Shown here one piece after another: positions 31,296 through 33,189 of a DNA stretch of 33,189 bases. The translations under genes were made by a program, and so were the position numbers. How positions within the stretch are numbered: the first letter of the stretch is position 1; every line of letters starts with the position of its first letter. Source of the DNA: an uncultured Oscillospiraceae bacterium. GTDB taxonomy: Bacteria; Bacillota; Clostridia; Oscillospirales; Oscillospiraceae. The stretch is taken from NCBI GenBank assembly GCA_944385465.1, contig CALWXH010000020.1, forward strand, positions 1-33,189. The letters run 5' to 3'. Under the pieces are notes generated by a model, which was given only the letters and a program-made list of their open reading frames with translations, was not told where the DNA came from and did not search any database.

Positions 31296-31324
31296 ACTAT
31301 ACCACCCCTTGACACATTAGAAAA
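31296..31324 (-). promoter_or_regulatory. Activator-type promoter of the ferredoxin-flavoprotein operon
   Basis: On the minus strand the -10 is TATAGT (31301-31296). At 17 nt upstream the -35 is only TTTTCT (31324-31319), a poor match, as is usual for LysR-activated promoters. Predicted start of transcription is about 31289. Confidence 0.55.
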
Positions 31325-31336
31325 ATCAAATAAAAT
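31309..31336 (+). promoter_or_regulatory. Promoter of the LysR regulator gene
   Basis: Perfect TTGACA (31309-31314), a 16-nt spacer and TAAAAT (31331-31336). It overlaps the divergent promoter of the flavoprotein operon. Confidence 0.65.
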
Positions 31337-31347
31337 ATTTGTTAGAC

Positions 31348-31362
31348 ATAGATTTTATCTAT
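31348..31362. promoter_or_regulatory. Candidate LysR-type recognition site
   Basis: ATAGAT-TTT-ATCTAT is a perfect 6-bp palindrome containing the T-N11-A core of LysR-type sites. Its centre (31355) is about 66 bp upstream of the predicted flavoprotein start of transcription, the classic position, and downstream of the lysR-type gene's own promoter, fitting autorepression. Confidence 0.6.
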
Positions 31363-31378
31363 AGCAAATCAAGGGTGA

Positions 31379-32302
31379 ATGTCCGTGAACTACAACAAGC
31401 TTTTTTATTTTTATCAGGTAGCCAAAAAGGGGAACCTCTCCCTTGCCGCCCAAAGTCTCTACATCAGTCAACCCTCTCTGAGCAAGGCAGTAAAGGATCT
31501 GGAACGAGACCTGGGTGTCCAACTGTTCCACCGCACCAACCGCACCCTCCAGCTGACAGCCGCTGGAGAAGAGTTGTTCCAGGCCTACTCCTGCTTTTTT
31601 GAGCAGGAAGCGGAGGTGATCCAACGGCTGCATACTCACTGCGCTCAGGACGTCTCCCAGGTCCGCTTTGGGTATATGGTCTTTGACCTGATCTACCTGA
31701 TTCCCGATTTTTTGAAACGATTTCAGCAGGACAACCCCGGTATCCATGTCATCGCCCGACCCTATTTGGAACGAGTGGAGATCAACGACGCCCTTCTCTC
31801 CGGCAAACTGGACCTGGGTCTGAAACTGTTTACCACCGATGAGCTCATCCCTGCCCTCGGTTTCCAAGTTCTAGAGGAGCATCATTTGTCCATTGTCGTC
31901 TCCGATCGACACCCATTGGCCAGCCGGGAACGGGTGGATCTCCAAGAGTTGGCCGGTGAAGATTTTATCTTTCTCGGAAAGGACGCACAATCCAGTGAGG
32001 TTCGCTTTACACTGGACTGGTGCGGCCGGTGCGGATTTCAGCCCCGCATCGCAGCGCAATACGACCGGGTAGAGTCTGTACTCACTATGGTACAAAGCAA
32101 CGCAGGCATTGCACTGCTCTCCGACTTTGCTCCTCTGCGTTACATGAAAGGCCTGGTGAATGTTTCTCTAAATAACGCGCCGGCGGTATACAGCGGTCTG
32201 TTCTGGCGAAAAGGCTCCTTGACCCCTATGGCAAAAACCTTTCTCCAGCAATTTCTCACAGCGGCCGGAAACGTCGCCTGCATACCCTCTGAGGAAACTT
32301 AG
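31379..32302 (+). CDS. LysR-family transcriptional regulator
   Basis: A 307-aa regulator. The N-terminal winged helix (residues 1-65) has the LysR pattern SLAAQSLYISQPSLSKAVKD then LGVQLFHRTNRTLQLTAAG. A linker helix and a two-lobe effector domain (about 95-300) follow. The ATG at 31379 is listed, but AAGGGTGA ends right at it; the GTG at 31385 (two codons on, NYNKLFYF) has better spacing and matches the family start. Divergent from the flavoprotein operon with a well-placed T-N11-A palindrome between them, it is very probably its activator. The effector should be the enzyme's substrate or a relative. Confidence 0.92.
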   Translation: MSVNYNKLFYFYQVAKKGNLSLAAQSLYISQPSLSKAVKDLERDLGVQLFHRTNRTLQLTAAGEELFQAYSCFFEQEAEVIQRLHTHCAQDVSQVRFGYMVFDLIYLIPDFLKRFQQDNPGIHVIARPYLERVEINDALLSGKLDLGLKLFTTDELIPALGFQVLEEHHLSIVVSDRHPLASRERVDLQELAGEDFIFLGKDAQSSEVRFTLDWCGRCGFQPRIAAQYDRVESVLTMVQSNAGIALLSDFAPLRYMKGLVNVSLNNAPAVYSGLFWRKGSLTPMAKTFLQQFLTAAGNVACIPSEET

Positions 32303-32337
32303 CGGCCCGGGGGATGCCTCCCCCGGGCCGCTGCGTT
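32302..32337. terminator. Terminator-like hairpin between convergent genes
   Basis: A perfect 13-bp GC-rich stem (32302-32314 with 32319-32331) with a TGCC loop overlaps the LysR stop. It is followed by TGCGTTTCT, so the U-tract is weak on both strands. Confidence 0.6.
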
Positions 32338-32352
32338 TCTGCCGATGCTTTT

Positions 32353-33189
32353 TTACCGGGCGGCCTCGAACTCGTCGTAGAACCGCTCGTGGATGACCTG
32401 CACCGCCCGGTCCGCGTCGCTGATGTGCACCAGCACGGACACCTTGATCTCGCTAGTGGAGATCATGTTGATGTTGATCCCCGCGTTGAACAGCGCCTCG
32501 AACATGGCGGCGGCCACGCCGGGGCTGTTGATCATGCCGGCGCCCACGATGGACACCTTGGCGATGTTGTCGGACACGTCGATGTGGTCGAACTGGATGC
32601 TGTCCCGGTTGTCCTCCAGCAGCTTCTGGGCCAGCTCCATGTCGGCCTTGGCCACGGTGAAGCTGATGTCCTTGGTGTCGCTGCGGCCGATGGACTGGAG
32701 AATGATGTCCACGTTCACATTGTTCTTGGCCAGCAGAGAGAAAATGCGGAAGGCGATGCCCGGGGTGTCCTCCAGGCCCACCAGGGCCAGACGGGCGATA
32801 TTCTTATCCTTGGCGACGCCGCTGATGTGGGATTCTTCCATGGTCTTGACTACCTCCTTGACTTTCGTACCCGGCTTGCCGGAGAAGCTGGAGAGCACCT
32901 CCAGCTTGACGTTGTACCGCTTGGCCATCTCCACCGAGCGGTTGTGGAGCACCTGGGCCCCCAGGGTGGCCAGCTCCAGCATCTCGTCATAGGTGATCTC
33001 CTCCAGCTTGTGGGCGGAGGGCACCAGACGGGGGTCGGCGGTGTACACCCCGTCCACATCGGTGTAGATCTGGCACAGGTCGGCGTTGAGGGACGCGGCC
33101 AGGGCCACCGCCGAGGTGTCCGACCCGCCCCGGCCCAGGGTGGTGATGTCGTCGTATTTGTTGATGCCCTGGAAGCCGGTGACGATGAC
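32353..33189 (-). CDS. Aspartokinase, 3' part (gene runs off the window)
   Basis: The last 278 residues of an aspartate kinase, first enzyme of the lysine/threonine/methionine/diaminopimelate pathway. The 5' end is cut by the window edge. Visible are the [17 protein letters not shown] substrate motif, [14 protein letters not shown], and two C-terminal ACT domains: one around [19 protein letters not shown] and one around [20 protein letters not shown]. The ACT domains bind lysine and/or threonine for feedback control. The frame is open from 33189 to the stop at 32353. It is convergent with the LysR gene. Confidence 0.95.
   Translation of the reverse strand, partial: VIVTGFQGINKYDDITTLGRGGSDTSAVALAASLNADLCQIYTDVDGVYTADPRLVPSAHKLEEITYDEMLELATLGAQVLHNRSVEMAKRYNVKLEVLSSFSGKPGTKVKEVVKTMEESHISGVAKDKNIARLALVGLEDTPGIAFRIFSLLAKNNVNVDIILQSIGRSDTKDISFTVAKADMELAQKLLEDNRDSIQFDHIDVSDNIAKVSIVGAGMINSPGVAAAMFEALFNAGININMISTSEIKVSVLVHISDADRAVQVIHERFYDEFEAAR

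Overview
The window looks like a chromosomal segment of a GC-rich, gut-type Clostridia bacterium, probably family Oscillospiraceae (Flavonifractor / Lawsonibacter / Pseudoflavonifractor-like). That placement is an inference from the high GC, strong AGGAGG ribosome sites, TTGACA/TATAAT-type promoters with 17-nt spacers, Firmicute gene orders (yhbY-nadD-yqeK-rsfS; smc-ftsY) and the protein families. No rRNA, tRNA, CRISPR array or intact transposase gene was found.

Layout. (1) 1-1720: two hairpins, then a two-gene operon encoding a TIM-barrel protein and a DUF6379 protein, which together match the alpha and beta subunits of C-glycoside deglycosidases. (2) 1723-4513: an OmpR-type response regulator and sensor kinase operon. 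(3) 4525-10950: a metal-handling block with a Zn/Cd/Pb-type P1B ATPase and a free-standing HMA metallochaperone (two near-identical operator-like sites), feoA-feoB and a 52-aa FeoB-associated Cys-rich protein, and a divergent ArsR regulator with a ZIP transporter. (4) 10960-15119: small and mostly unrecognised genes: a multi-pass membrane protein with a long leader, cytidine deaminase, a DUF378 protein, an MJ0936-type phosphoesterase, an overlapping three-gene operon of unknown function, and a membrane-anchored extracytoplasmic protein.

(5) 15151-24855: a long leftward housekeeping block. Read in transcription order it is ftsY, a small membrane protein, rph, rdgB, a zinc ribbon, yhbY, a nadD-yqeK fusion, an LCP ligase, rsfS, trpS, wecA and wecB. 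The LCP, wecA and wecB products would cooperate in making a lipid-linked wall polymer and attaching it to peptidoglycan. RsfS, YhbY, RNase PH and TrpS serve the ribosome and RNA; NadD-YqeK and RdgB serve nucleotide metabolism and sanitation. (6) 25502-29071: smc. (7) 29293-32302: an accessory redox locus with an AprA/fumarate-reductase-like flavoprotein, a 2[4Fe-4S] ferredoxin and a divergent LysR regulator. (8) 32353-33189: the 3' part of an aspartokinase gene cut by the window edge.

The most unusual structure is non-coding. The gap between yhbY and nadD-yqeK carries two extra copies of the 3' end of yhbY. The longer copy differs from the gene only by synonymous changes. The copies are separated by a string of about ten different near-perfect hairpins. 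A second hairpin string of about 0.6 kb separates smc from ftsY. These look like scars of repeated insertion, or an undescribed class of hairpin-rich intergenic element.
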